A DNA stretch of 64,000 nucleotides from Leeia oryzae DSM 17879 (GTDB taxonomy: Bacteria > Pseudomonadota > Gammaproteobacteria > Burkholderiales > Leeiaceae): the NCBI RefSeq assembly GCF_000376945.1, contig NZ_AQXU01000025.1, positions 625,982 through 689,981 on the forward strand, written 5' to 3'. This document shows positions 46,698 through 55,508 of this stretch, in pieces. The notes below the pieces were generated by a model. That model saw only the letters and a program-made list of their open reading frames with translations. It made no database searches and was not told where the DNA came from. Both the position numbers and the translations under genes were made by a program. How positions within the stretch are numbered: position 1 is the stretch's first letter; every line of letters starts with the position of its first letter.

Positions 46698-48140
46698 ATG
46701 AATAGATCAACCTCTCTCGTTTGCAAGCTGAGCATCCTGCCCTTGATGCTGGCGCTGGCGGGCTGCGTCGCCATTCCGCCCCAGGGTGACCACCTGCAGC
46801 CCATCGACCCAAACCGGGTACAACTGACCTCTGAGCTGGCGCTGAAGCAAAGCGGCTGGCCGGATGCGCGCTGGTGGCAAGTATTTGGCGACAGCCAGCT
46901 AAACCAGCTGGTAGAAACAGCCCGCCAAGGCGCACCGACACTGGATACTGCCAAAGCCCGCCTGCACGCCGCAGAAGCCGCCATGAGCCTGACCGACGTC
47001 AGCCGTCGTCCGACCCTGATTGGCAATGCCTCGGTATCCAAAGAACTGGAAACCGCCAATGGCATGATCCCGCCACCGTATGCAGGCCATTACGTGAATC
47101 AGGGTCGCGCTACGCTGGATTTCAATTATGACCTGGACTGGTGGGGCACACAGAAAGCCAGCCTGCAGGCCGCAATTGGCCAGGTAGCGGCGGCCAAGGC
47201 CGAACAGGCTGCAGCCGAGCTGATCGTGACCACAGCGGTGACACAGCAGTATTACGCCTATCAATCGGCCAGTGCCCAGCTGGCGCTGGTTGAACAGCAG
47301 ATTGGCAAGCAACAGCAACTGGCCAGACTGCAGCAAGCCCGCATTCGCCAGGGGCTGGATACACAGGACGTGATTCGCCAGACCGATGAACGCCGTGCCA
47401 ACCTGCAGCAGCAGGCAGAAATCCTGAAAACCGGCATGCAATTGGCCAGAGTACAGCTGCGTGCCCTGACCGGCATGAACACGCTGCCCGACCTGCAAGC
47501 TACCCGCTTGCCAAACGTGGACAGCGGCATCCCGGCCAGCTTGGGTGTGGACCTGATTGCCCGTCGGCCGGAAATCGATGCGGCCCGCTGGCGGGTAGAA
47601 GCGGGCCTGTCGCAAGAGGCCGTGGCCAAATCGCGTTTTTACCCCAGCATCACCCTGTCAGCGCTGGTCGGTTTTTCATCAATTGACCTCGACAAGCTAC
47701 TGAGCAGCTCCAGCCAGATCGCCAGTATTGCCCCGGCCATTCATCTGCCGATTTTCGATATGGGCCAACTGAAAGCCAATCTGGCCAGCAGCCGGGCGCA
47801 GACAGAAGTCGCCGTTGGCCAGTACAACCAGACCGTCGTAGATGCCCTGAAAGAAGTCAGCGAGACCGTGACCAGCCTGCAAGGGCTGAGTCGCCAGCAA
47901 CAGGCCGTCAATGCCGCGCTGGGGGCCTCGCAAACCCAGCTGAACCTGACCCGCGCCCGCCAGAAGCAGCAACTGGCCGATGCACGGCAAGTGTTGCAGG
48001 GCGAAATGAGCGTCATCAGCCAGCAGGCCGCCCTGCTGCAACTGCAGCAGCAACGCATCAGCGCACAGATCAATCTTTATAAAGCATTAGGGGGTGGCTA
48101 TCTTGCCGATGCCCACCCAGCCAACGGAGACGCACAATGA
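46698..48140 (+). CDS. Outer-membrane efflux lipoprotein (NodT/OprM family)
   Basis: A 480-residue TolC-fold lipoprotein with lipobox LAGC at about residue 25. Two repeated OEP domains are visible: GWPDARWWQVFGDSQLNQLV and later VDLIARRPEIDAARWRVEAG, with FYPSITLSALVGFSSIDL, the usual NodT motifs. It forms the outer-membrane duct of the tripartite pump with the next two genes. The emrA start overlaps its stop by 4 nt. Confidence 0.93.
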   Translation: MNRSTSLVCKLSILPLMLALAGCVAIPPQGDHLQPIDPNRVQLTSELALKQSGWPDARWWQVFGDSQLNQLVETARQGAPTLDTAKARLHAAEAAMSLTDVSRRPTLIGNASVSKELETANGMIPPPYAGHYVNQGRATLDFNYDLDWWGTQKASLQAAIGQVAAAKAEQAAAELIVTTAVTQQYYAYQSASAQLALVEQQIGKQQQLARLQQARIRQGLDTQDVIRQTDERRANLQQQAEILKTGMQLARVQLRALTGMNTLPDLQATRLPNVDSGIPASLGVDLIARRPEIDAARWRVEAGLSQEAVAKSRFYPSITLSALVGFSSIDLDKLLSSSSQIASIAPAIHLPIFDMGQLKANLASSRAQTEVAVGQYNQTVVDALKEVSETVTSLQGLSRQQQAVNAALGASQTQLNLTRARQKQQLADARQVLQGEMSVISQQAALLQLQQQRISAQINLYKALGGGYLADAHPANGDAQ

Positions 48141-49315
48141 CACAGAACGCCACCCCAACTGTTGAGACAGCACCAGCCGGCAATGGCAAACGCAAACGCA
48201 TTCTGACCCTGCTGACCAGCCTGTTCGTGCTGGCCGGCATTGGCTACACCGCCTGGTATGTGCTGGTGGGCAGCCAGGAAGAAGAAACCGATGACGCCTA
48301 TGTGGGCGGTAACCTGATCACCCTGACGCCTCAGGTAGCGGGTACGGTTGTGAGTATTAACGTGGATGAAACCCAGCAGGTGAAAGCCGGGCAAACCCTG
48401 GTTCAGCTGGACGCATCAGACGCAGCCGTGGCGCTGGAGGATGCCCGCGCCAAGCTGGGTGAATCCGTTCGCCAGGTCAAACAGCAGTTTGCCAATGCCA
48501 GCGCGGCCGATTCGCTGGTAGTGCAGAAACAGATCGACCTGAAAAAAGCCGACGCCGATCTGGCGCGCCGTTTGCCGCTACTGGCAGACCAGGCCATTAC
48601 CGGTGAGGAAGTCGCACATGCCAAAGACAGCGTGGCCCAATTGCAAAGCCAGTTGCTGGTTGCACAAAAGCAGGCCGCCGTTGCCCACAGTGCCATTGAC
48701 GGCACCTCTGTTGTGAATCACCCCAGCGTTCAGCGTGCCCGTGCCACCTTTATCCAGGCCTGGCTGGCGGCTCGCCGCAATGCCTTGGTCGCACCAGTAA
48801 GCGGTTTTGTGGCCAAACGCAGTGTACAGGTCGGCCAGCGCATTACCCCCGGCGCCAGCTTGTTGTCTATTGTGCCGCTGGACCACCTGTGGGTGGACGC
48901 CAACTTCAAGGAAAAAGAACTGCGCAACCTGCGGATTGGCCAGCCTGCTGAAATCACCACCGACATTTATGGATCCAGCGTGACCTATCACGGCAAGGTG
49001 ATGGGTTTCTCGGCCGGTACAGGTGCGGCCTTCTCACTGCTGCCCGCCCAGAATGCCACCGGCAACTGGATCAAGGTGGTGCAGCGCGTACCGGTGCGGA
49101 TTGCTCTGAACCCGAAAGAATTACAGGCACACCCGCTGCGGGTAGGTTTGTCGACCGTGGTCAAAGTAGATACCCACCAGCGGGACGGCAAGCTGCTGTC
49201 TGCGGTGGCCTCTGGCGCATCGGTCTACCAGACCCCGGTCTATGATGCCGAATACCAGGCGGCCAGCAAAGAAGCAGATGCGCTAGTTGCCCGCCACGCA
49301 GGACAGAAAGGGTAA
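48137..49315 (+). CDS. emrA: EmrA/HlyD-family membrane-fusion protein
   Basis: A periplasmic adaptor of 392 residues with an N-terminal membrane helix (ILTLLTSLFVLAGIGYTAWYV), EETDDAYVGGNLITLTPQVAG at the lipoyl half, a coiled-coil hairpin at about 95-200, and the second lipoyl/beta-barrel part (LVAPVSGFVAKRSVQVGQR, LWVDANFKEKEL). It bridges EmrB and the outer-membrane factor. EmrB starts 5 nt after its stop. Confidence 0.94.
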   Translation: MTQNATPTVETAPAGNGKRKRILTLLTSLFVLAGIGYTAWYVLVGSQEEETDDAYVGGNLITLTPQVAGTVVSINVDETQQVKAGQTLVQLDASDAAVALEDARAKLGESVRQVKQQFANASAADSLVVQKQIDLKKADADLARRLPLLADQAITGEEVAHAKDSVAQLQSQLLVAQKQAAVAHSAIDGTSVVNHPSVQRARATFIQAWLAARRNALVAPVSGFVAKRSVQVGQRITPGASLLSIVPLDHLWVDANFKEKELRNLRIGQPAEITTDIYGSSVTYHGKVMGFSAGTGAAFSLLPAQNATGNWIKVVQRVPVRIALNPKELQAHPLRVGLSTVVKVDTHQRDGKLLSAVASGASVYQTPVYDAEYQAASKEADALVARHAGQKG

Positions 49316-49319
49316 ACCC

Positions 49320-50876
49320 ATGACTGCCGCTGCTCAGGCTGCCCACGAGGAACAGCCCCGCCTTCACGGCGCACCGCTCGCCCTGTTTACGCTGGCGGTT
49401 GCGCTCGGTACCTTCATGGAGGTACTGGACACCACCATTACCAACGTGGCGATTCCGCACATTGCCGGCAACCTGGCGGTCAGCAGCAACCAGGGCACCT
49501 GGGTGATCAGTTCTTATGGTCTGGCCAGTGCCATAGCCGTGCCGCTGACCGGCTGGCTGGCACAGCGCTTTGGCCAGGTGCGGATGTTCGTGATCTCGGT
49601 GCTGCTGTTTACGCTGACTTCCATGCTGTGCGGTTTTGCCACCTCATTGCCGATGCTGGTGTTTTTCCGCTTCATGCAGGGTCTGGTATCCGGACCGATG
49701 GTCCCGCTATCGCAAACCTTGCTGCTGTCCAATTATCCGCCCGAGAAAAAAGGGGTGGCATTGGCCCTGTGGGCGATGACGGTGATTGTGGCCCCCATTT
49801 TTGGTCCGTTACTGGGGGGCTGGCTGACCGATAATCTCAGCTGGCCATGGATCTTCTTCATAAATGCCCCGATCGGTATTTTCTCGGCCATTGCCACCTG
49901 GTCGCTGATCCGCCACCGCGAAACCCCGCGGGTGAAAAAACCGATTGATGTGGTCGGCCTGGTGCTGCTGTTCGTCGGCGTGGGCAGCTTGCAGCTGATG
50001 CTGGATAACGGTAGCGACAATGACTGGTTCAATTCGCCCTTCATCCTGACGCTGGCCATCATTGCCGCCGTGGCGCTCAGTTTCTTTGTAGCCTGGGAAC
50101 TGACGGATGAGCACCCGGTGGTAGACCTGTCGCTGTTCAAGAGCCATAACTTCCGTTACGGCGTACTGGCCCTGTCGCTGGGGATGTTCTGCTTCTTTGG
50201 CAGTACCGTGCTGTTCCCGCTGTACCTGCAGACAGTCATGGGTTACACCTCGACCTGGGCGGGCTTGGCAACGGCACCGGTAGGGATTCTGGCATTTGTG
50301 TTCTCGCCCATCATCGGCAAGAACATTGCCCGGCTGAACCTGCGCCTGGTGGCGTCTTTTGCCTTTATCGTGTTTGCCGTCACCATGTTCTGGTTTGCCA
50401 GCTTCTCGCTGGATACCGACTTCCGGCACATGTTCATGCCGCGCTTGCTGCAGGGGATCGGGGTTGCCTGCTTCTTTGTGCCGATCAACACCATCATCAT
50501 GTCGGGTTTGCCACCGCACCGGATGGCCGCCGCCGCGGGTTTGTCGAACTTCTTCCGGACACTGGCCGGCAGTTTTGCCACCGCCATCGCAGTGACGGCA
50601 TGGGACCACCGGGCGAGCTTCCACCACGCCCGGCTGACCGAGAACATGACCGCGTTTAATCCGGTCACCTCCGGTGTGCTGGATACGTTGCAAACGGCCG
50701 GCCTGCCCTTGCAAGGCGCCTACAAACAGCTGGATCAGATGATTACCCAGCAATCCTTCATGATGGCGACGATTGACGTCTTCCATAGTTTTGGTTTGCT
50801 GTTTCTGCTACTGATCGGCGTCATCTGGCTGACCAAACCCATCGCCGGTACCTCTGGCGGTGGTGGTGGCCACTAA
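49320..50876 (+). CDS. emrB: EmrB-type drug:proton antiporter (DHA2 MFS)
   Basis: A 518-residue MFS exporter with about 14 hydrophobic helices. The DHA2 signature FMEVLDTTITNVAIPHIAGN is in helix 1, and motif A is near WLAQRFGQVRMF. The Gly/His C-terminus (GTSGGGGGH) is short. It would export fatty-acid-like or lipophilic drugs with EmrA, in the way of E. coli EmrAB or Neisseria FarAB. The ATG at 49320 is taken since an earlier in-frame start falls in emrA. Confidence 0.94.
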   Translation: MTAAAQAAHEEQPRLHGAPLALFTLAVALGTFMEVLDTTITNVAIPHIAGNLAVSSNQGTWVISSYGLASAIAVPLTGWLAQRFGQVRMFVISVLLFTLTSMLCGFATSLPMLVFFRFMQGLVSGPMVPLSQTLLLSNYPPEKKGVALALWAMTVIVAPIFGPLLGGWLTDNLSWPWIFFINAPIGIFSAIATWSLIRHRETPRVKKPIDVVGLVLLFVGVGSLQLMLDNGSDNDWFNSPFILTLAIIAAVALSFFVAWELTDEHPVVDLSLFKSHNFRYGVLALSLGMFCFFGSTVLFPLYLQTVMGYTSTWAGLATAPVGILAFVFSPIIGKNIARLNLRLVASFAFIVFAVTMFWFASFSLDTDFRHMFMPRLLQGIGVACFFVPINTIIMSGLPPHRMAAAAGLSNFFRTLAGSFATAIAVTAWDHRASFHHARLTENMTAFNPVTSGVLDTLQTAGLPLQGAYKQLDQMITQQSFMMATIDVFHSFGLLFLLLIGVIWLTKPIAGTSGGGGGH

Positions 50877-50889
50877 GCATTACTCCACA

Positions 50890-50932
50890 CCCGCCAGCCA
50901 GCATCAGCCCTGTGCTGACCTTGGCTGGCGGG
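50890..50932 (+). terminator. Hairpin terminator after emrB
   Basis: CCCGCCAGCCA at 50890-50900 pairs exactly with TGGCTGGCGGG at 50922-50932; a short CCTTT follows. The loop is 21 nt and partly self-complementary. Confidence 0.65.
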
Positions 50933-50984
50933 CCTTTGTAGAGTGTTTTATCATAGGGCTTCCTGCATTACGGACATTGCCCGC

Positions 50985-51188
50985 ATGAGCGCCTCCCTCC
51001 TGTTTGTCGGCCTGATTGTCAGCTCGATCGGCCTCGGGTTCTTTCTGTATGGTCGCAAGCAGCGGGCCAGTGTGCCCATGTTATGCGGCCTGGCCCTGAT
51101 GATTTACCCCTACTTTGTCACCCAGCTCTGGGTATTGATCCTGATCGGCCTTGTGCTGGCGGGTATTCCGTATTTCATCCGGTACTGA
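50985..51188 (+). CDS. Small conserved membrane protein
   Basis: A 67-residue protein that is almost wholly two or three hydrophobic segments (LLFVGLIVSSIGLGFFLYG, VPMLCGLALMIYPYFVTQLW, VLILIGLVLAGIPYFIRY) with a basic loop GRKQRAS between them. The ATG at 50985 is favoured; an upstream in-frame start at 50943 would add a Cys/His leader. No function known. Confidence 0.65.
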   Translation: MSASLLFVGLIVSSIGLGFFLYGRKQRASVPMLCGLALMIYPYFVTQLWVLILIGLVLAGIPYFIRY

Positions 51189-51273
51189 CAAAGCGCCAAC
51201 CACCGCCACCCCGATAACCACAGCTCGTGATTTGTCGGCCCGCCTGCCCCGTGTGTGAAAAATAAATAGCCAG

Positions 51274-51297
51274 AAAGGGTACAAGACCCTTTTCTTT
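51274..51297 (+). terminator. Possible terminator upstream of rpiR
   Basis: AAAGGGT-ACAAG-ACCCTTT followed by TCTTT; a weak stem that may end the small membrane-protein transcript and insulate the next operon. Confidence 0.5.
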
Positions 51298-51310
51298 CCG
51301 CGGCCAATGA

Positions 51311-51355
51311 TGTTATCTTAATAACAAATAAAGTTAAAAAGATAAATAAGTAACA
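51311..51355. promoter_or_regulatory. AT-rich operator/promoter region of the rpiR-ddp operon
   Basis: Contains nested dyads: GTTAT-CTTA-ATAAC (51312-51325) and TTATCTT/AAGATAA spaced 19 bp (51313-51345). It lies 24-67 bp before the regulator start, where an autoregulatory RpiR-type protein would bind. No definite -35/-10 pair was fixed. Confidence 0.4.
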
Positions 51356-51378
51356 TTCATCCAAGGGGAGAATTGCTC

Positions 51379-52230
51379 ATGAGCAGTGAAAAGCTGACCG
51401 AATTGCTGGAAAGCAGCTTTACCCAGTTCACCCCTACAGGCAAACGCATTGCCAGCTATCTGCTGGCCAATATGCTGCAAATTCCGTTTGAAACGGCAGA
51501 CAGCATTGCCAGGCAAACCAATACCACCGGCATTTCCGTCGGTCGCTTTCTACGGCAGATCGGCTTCCAGAATCTGGATGATCTGAAGCAGTCACTGCGC
51601 GGCACCGGCCAGACCTGGCTGATGACCGACCGCCTGGGCTCTTTTCGCAATCAGGATGAAGAAGAGGATGTACTGGGCCGCTCGCTCAAACTGGAACTGC
51701 AAGCCATCGAGCATGTGTACCAGCTTGCCCGCAGCCCGGAATTCCAGCATGTTGTCGACCGGATCGTGGCAGCCGATGCCGTGTTTGTACTGGGCATTCA
51801 ATCCACCCGCGGCATCTCCAATGCCTTTTTCAGCCATCTGGAGTACATCCGTCCCAATGTCTTTTATGCGGACGGCTTGTCTGGTACCTATGTCGAGTGT
51901 CTGAATTCCGGCTTTGAAAACCCTTACCTTATCCTCACTGACTTTCGCGCCTATTCCAGCATTACCAAAAAACTGTGTGCGGCGGCCTGCAAACGCAACC
52001 TGAACATGGCGCTGATCACCGAATATTACTGCACCTGGGCCAGAGACTACCCGGTGGATTTACTGCAGATCAATGTGGATGTTGGCCAGTTTTGGGATTC
52101 TCTGGCCCCCCTGACCGTGCTGTTTAACCTGCTGGTCTCTGGCGTGGTGAAAGCTACTGGCCCGGACCTGGAGCAGCGCTTGCAGGAAAACAAAGCCTTG
52201 CAAAAAGAACTCGGTCAATTCGACCTTTAG
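51379..52230 (+). CDS. RpiR/MurR-family transcriptional regulator
   Basis: A 284-residue regulator with an N-terminal helix-turn-helix of RpiR type (TPTGKRIASYLLANMLQIPFETADSIA, ISVGRFLRQIGFQNLDDLKQ) and a C-terminal SIS-like domain (VFVLGIQSTRGISNAFFSHLEY) that in relatives binds phosphosugars. GGGGAG is 8 nt before the ATG at 51379. It heads the ddpX-ddpABCDF cluster by 16 nt, so its ligand is probably a cell-wall fragment such as an amino-sugar phosphate; that is inferred. Confidence 0.88.
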   Translation: MSSEKLTELLESSFTQFTPTGKRIASYLLANMLQIPFETADSIARQTNTTGISVGRFLRQIGFQNLDDLKQSLRGTGQTWLMTDRLGSFRNQDEEEDVLGRSLKLELQAIEHVYQLARSPEFQHVVDRIVAADAVFVLGIQSTRGISNAFFSHLEYIRPNVFYADGLSGTYVECLNSGFENPYLILTDFRAYSSITKKLCAAACKRNLNMALITEYYCTWARDYPVDLLQINVDVGQFWDSLAPLTVLFNLLVSGVVKATGPDLEQRLQENKALQKELGQFDL

Positions 52231-52246
52231 CATAAAGAACCACACC

Positions 52247-52798
52247 ATGACGACACATGCCAAGCTAGTGGAAATTACCCCTGACACGTATGACGTGATT
52301 CAGCAGATCGCCTACGCCACCGCCGACAACATGCTGGGACGGGTGATTTACAAGAACAGCAAATGCTACCTGCACCCGACTGCCGCCGCCGCACTGCAAG
52401 TGGCCATTACGCTGGCAGACCAGGCCGGTTACAAGATCAAGATCTTTGATGCCTACCGCTGTCCGGATGACCACAAGCAATTGTGGGACTTCCTGCCCAA
52501 TCCGGACTACGTGGCCGATATTCATATCGGCTCCAACCACAGCCGCGGCATTGCGCTGGATGTCACGCTGGTGGACGAGCACGGTCAGGATCTGGACATG
52601 GGCACGCATTTTGATGCCATGGAAGAAAAATCGCATCATTTTCATCCCGGTCATGCGCCGGCCATTCAGCGCAACCGTCTGCTGTTGCTGGGCATCATGC
52701 GGGCGGCCGGTTTCATGAACATTAAATCCGAGTGGTGGCATTACGAACTGCCGGATGCCGCTTCTTACCCGTTGCTAAAAAGTAGTTCTTCACTGTAG
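52247..52798 (+). CDS. ddpX: D-alanyl-D-alanine dipeptidase (VanX/DdpX type)
   Basis: A 183-residue zinc dipeptidase. Zinc ligands and catalytic residues lie in GSNHSRGIALDVTLVD (His and Asp) and SEWWHYELPDA (Glu and His), the VanX/DdpX signature. No signal peptide, so cytoplasmic: it would split D-Ala-D-Ala brought in by the transporter encoded next. Not accompanied by vanH or vanA, so a vancomycin-resistance role is not indicated. Confidence 0.93.
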   Translation: MTTHAKLVEITPDTYDVIQQIAYATADNMLGRVIYKNSKCYLHPTAAAALQVAITLADQAGYKIKIFDAYRCPDDHKQLWDFLPNPDYVADIHIGSNHSRGIALDVTLVDEHGQDLDMGTHFDAMEEKSHHFHPGHAPAIQRNRLLLLGIMRAAGFMNIKSEWWHYELPDAASYPLLKSSSSL

Positions 52799-52840
52799 TT
52801 GTTCGCTGTATTCAACCAAGTGTACTCAGGAGAGTGTCCC

Positions 52841-54415
52841 ATGACTGCTTCACATCCCGTCATCCGCAAAATGACCACCACTTTCAAACTTTGTGCCATG
52901 GCCAGTGCCATCGTCAGTGCCGGCCTGATTTCATCGCAGGCACTGGCAGCCACACCCGCAGGCACGCTGGTGATTGGCAAGGCTGCAGACCCGCAAACGC
53001 TGGACCCGGCCATTACCATTGATAACAACGACTGGACCGTGACGTACCCGGCCTACCAGCGACTGATCCGTTACAAGGTAGTGGGTGGTAAAGGCACCAC
53101 GCAGGTAGAGGGCGACCTGGCCAGTGGCTGGACCTCGTCTGCAGATGGGCTGACCTGGGAATTCAAGCTGAAAAAAGGCCAGAAGTTTGACGATGGCAGC
53201 GCCGTGACCGCCGATGCCGTGAAGTACTCGTTCGAACGCATGCTCAAAGCCGGCCAGGGTCCGTCCGAAGCCTTCCCGAGCGACATGAAAGTGGACGTCA
53301 GCAGCCCGGACACCGTCAAGTTCACCCTGACCAAACCCTATTCGCCGTTCTTGTACACGCTGGCCAATAACGGTGCCAGCATCGTCAACCCGGCAGTGGT
53401 AGAAAAACAGGGCACCGCCTATCTGGCCAAAGCCACTGCAGGTTCCGGTCCGTTCCGACTGGTAAGCTGGCAAAAAGGCCAGTCGCTGATACTGGAACCC
53501 AACCCTTACTACGCTGGCACCAAACCGTCACTAAAACAAGTGGTCGTAAAAATCATTGGTGATGCGTCCAGCCGTCGCCTGCAACTGGAAAACGGCGATC
53601 TCGATGTGGCAGAAGACCTGCCTGAAGACCAACTGGCGTCCATCAGCAAAAAACCGGGCGTCACGGTAGCCGCCTTCCCGTCTTTGCGGGTGACCTACCT
53701 GTACCTCAACAACAAGAAAGGACCGATGAGTGATGTCAACATGCGTCGTGCCATTTCGTATGCCACGGATTACAGCGGCATCATCAAAGGGGTGTTGAAA
53801 GGTAACGCCAAACAGATGCGCGGCGCCATTCCGGAAGGCATGTGGGGGTTTGATCCGAAAGCCATGCAGTACAGTCTCAATCTGGCCAAGGCCAAACAGC
53901 TGATTGATGGTTCAACCGGCAAAGGCGCGACCCTGAACTTTGTCTATTCGTCCAAAGACCCGAACTGGGAACCGATTGCCATCAGTACCCAGGCAACTCT
54001 GGGTGCCCTGGGTGTGAAGGTGAAACTGGAAAACCTGGCCAATGCCACCATGCGTGAACGCGTCGGCAAAGGTGACTACGATATCGCCATCGGTAACTGG
54101 AGCCCGGACTTTGCCGATCCGTACATGTTCATGAACTACTGGTTCGACTCTGAAAAAGAGGGTTTGCCAGGTAACCGTTCATACTACAACAACCCGACAG
54201 TCGATAAGCTGGTGCGTCAGGCCGCGTCCCTGACAGACCAGAAGGAGCGTACCAAGCTGTACCAGCAAGCCCAGAAGATCGTCATCAATGAGGCCGGCTA
54301 TGTGTACCTGTTCCAGAAAAACTATCAGGTAGGTTTGCGGGCCAATGTAAAAGGCTTCGCATTCAACCCGATGCTGGAAAGTGTCTTCAACATCGACACC
54401 ATGGTTAAACGCTGA
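52841..54415 (+). CDS. ddpA: Dipeptide ABC transporter substrate-binding protein
   Basis: A 524-residue family-5 periplasmic solute-binding protein. A long signal peptide ends SQALAATPAG; the mature protein begins GTLVIGKAADPQTLDPAITID, with WTSSADGLTWEFKLKKGQKF and the later FAFNPMLESVFNID typical of DppA/OppA. CAGGAGAG precedes the ATG at 52841. It belongs with ddpX and the following four genes; D,D-dipeptide specificity is inferred from DdpX. Confidence 0.93.
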   Translation: MTASHPVIRKMTTTFKLCAMASAIVSAGLISSQALAATPAGTLVIGKAADPQTLDPAITIDNNDWTVTYPAYQRLIRYKVVGGKGTTQVEGDLASGWTSSADGLTWEFKLKKGQKFDDGSAVTADAVKYSFERMLKAGQGPSEAFPSDMKVDVSSPDTVKFTLTKPYSPFLYTLANNGASIVNPAVVEKQGTAYLAKATAGSGPFRLVSWQKGQSLILEPNPYYAGTKPSLKQVVVKIIGDASSRRLQLENGDLDVAEDLPEDQLASISKKPGVTVAAFPSLRVTYLYLNNKKGPMSDVNMRRAISYATDYSGIIKGVLKGNAKQMRGAIPEGMWGFDPKAMQYSLNLAKAKQLIDGSTGKGATLNFVYSSKDPNWEPIAISTQATLGALGVKVKLENLANATMRERVGKGDYDIAIGNWSPDFADPYMFMNYWFDSEKEGLPGNRSYYNNPTVDKLVRQAASLTDQKERTKLYQQAQKIVINEAGYVYLFQKNYQVGLRANVKGFAFNPMLESVFNIDTMVKR

Positions 54416-54428
54416 TTTATTGGCCGGA

Positions 54429-54459
54429 TGCGCTGGCGGGCAGTTTGTCCGCCAGCGCA
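54429..54459 (+). repeat. 11-bp stem-loop between ddpA and ddpB
   Basis: TGCGCTGGCGG at 54429-54439 is exactly complementary to 54449-54459, 13 nt after the ddpA stop. Such a stem after the binding-protein gene usually protects its mRNA and lowers expression of the permease genes, explaining stoichiometry. Confidence 0.7.
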
Positions 54460-54489
54460 CACCAGCATGACATATAGCATGAGGCGGTT

Positions 54490-55506
54490 ATGGCATTTCT
54501 GCGCATGATAAAAAAACGGTTGCTCGGGTTGTTACTGGTTGTACTGGGGGTGTCTTTTATCACCTTTGCCATTTCGCATCTGATTCCGGGAGACCCCGCA
54601 CGTCTGATTGCCGGTGATAAAGCCTCGGAAGAAATCGTCCAGAATATTCGCGAGCAACTGGGGCTAAACCAGCCCCTCTACATCCAGTACGGTACCTATC
54701 TCAAAGGGTTGGCTACCGGTGATCTGGGCACTTCCATCCGTACCACCCGACCGGTACTGGAAGACCTGAAGGCCTTCTTTCCGGCCACGCTGGAACTCTC
54801 GCTGGTAGCCTTGCTGTTTGCCAGTGCGCTGGGCATTCCGCTGGGGGTGATCTCGGCGGTCTATAAAGACAAACCCATCGATCAGGTCGTCAGGACACTG
54901 GCCGTCACCGGGATATCCACGCCCGCATTCTGGCTGGGCTTGGGGGTCATCGTGGTGTTTTACGGCAAACTGGGCTTGCTACCGGGTGGTGGCCGGATTG
55001 ACGAAGGACTAACGCCACCCGCCGCCATGACCGGGTTTTACCTGATTGATACTCTACTCCAAGGTGACAAAGCCGCCTTTGTGAGCGCGCTCAAACATAT
55101 TCTGTTACCGGCATTTACCCTCGGGTTTGTGCATCTGGGTGTGGTGGCCCGGCAAATCCGCTCGGCCATGCTGGAACAATTGCAGGAAGACTATATCCGT
55201 ACCGCCAAAGCCAATGGCACCTCCAAATGGGGCGTCATCCTGCATCATGCCCTGCCCAACGCTCTGATACCGTCGGTGACGGTCATCGGCCTGGCACTGG
55301 GCGATCTATTGTACGGCGCGGTACTGACCGAAACCGTCTTTGCCTGGCCAGGCATGGGCGCCTACGTGGTGAACTCTATCCAGGCGCTGGACTTCCCGGC
55401 AGTGATGGGATTTGCCGTGGTGGTGTCCTTCGCTTATGTCATTGTTAACCTGATTGTGGACATGCTGTACATGCTGATTGATCCACGCATTTCCGAGGTA
55501 AGCTGA
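54490..55506 (+). CDS. ddpB: Dipeptide ABC transporter permease 1
   Basis: A 338-residue inner-membrane permease of the DppB/OppB type with six helices. The N-terminal LGLLLVVLGVSFITFAISHLIPGDPARL and the EAA loop RTAKANGTSKWGVILHHALPNALIPS are diagnostic. Pairs with DdpC. Confidence 0.94.
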   Translation: MAFLRMIKKRLLGLLLVVLGVSFITFAISHLIPGDPARLIAGDKASEEIVQNIREQLGLNQPLYIQYGTYLKGLATGDLGTSIRTTRPVLEDLKAFFPATLELSLVALLFASALGIPLGVISAVYKDKPIDQVVRTLAVTGISTPAFWLGLGVIVVFYGKLGLLPGGGRIDEGLTPPAAMTGFYLIDTLLQGDKAAFVSALKHILLPAFTLGFVHLGVVARQIRSAMLEQLQEDYIRTAKANGTSKWGVILHHALPNALIPSVTVIGLALGDLLYGAVLTETVFAWPGMGAYVVNSIQALDFPAVMGFAVVVSFAYVIVNLIVDMLYMLIDPRISEVS

Positions 55507-55508
55507 TC

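Noticed and set aside
49809-50786. 325-codon minus-strand frame opposite emrB
   Set aside because: Antisense shadow of an MFS gene; composition is His/Gln/Arg-rich and no family pattern is seen.
52247-52798. ddpX as a VanX vancomycin-resistance gene
   Set aside because: No vanH, vanA or vanRS nearby; context is a dipeptide importer, as in Ddp systems.
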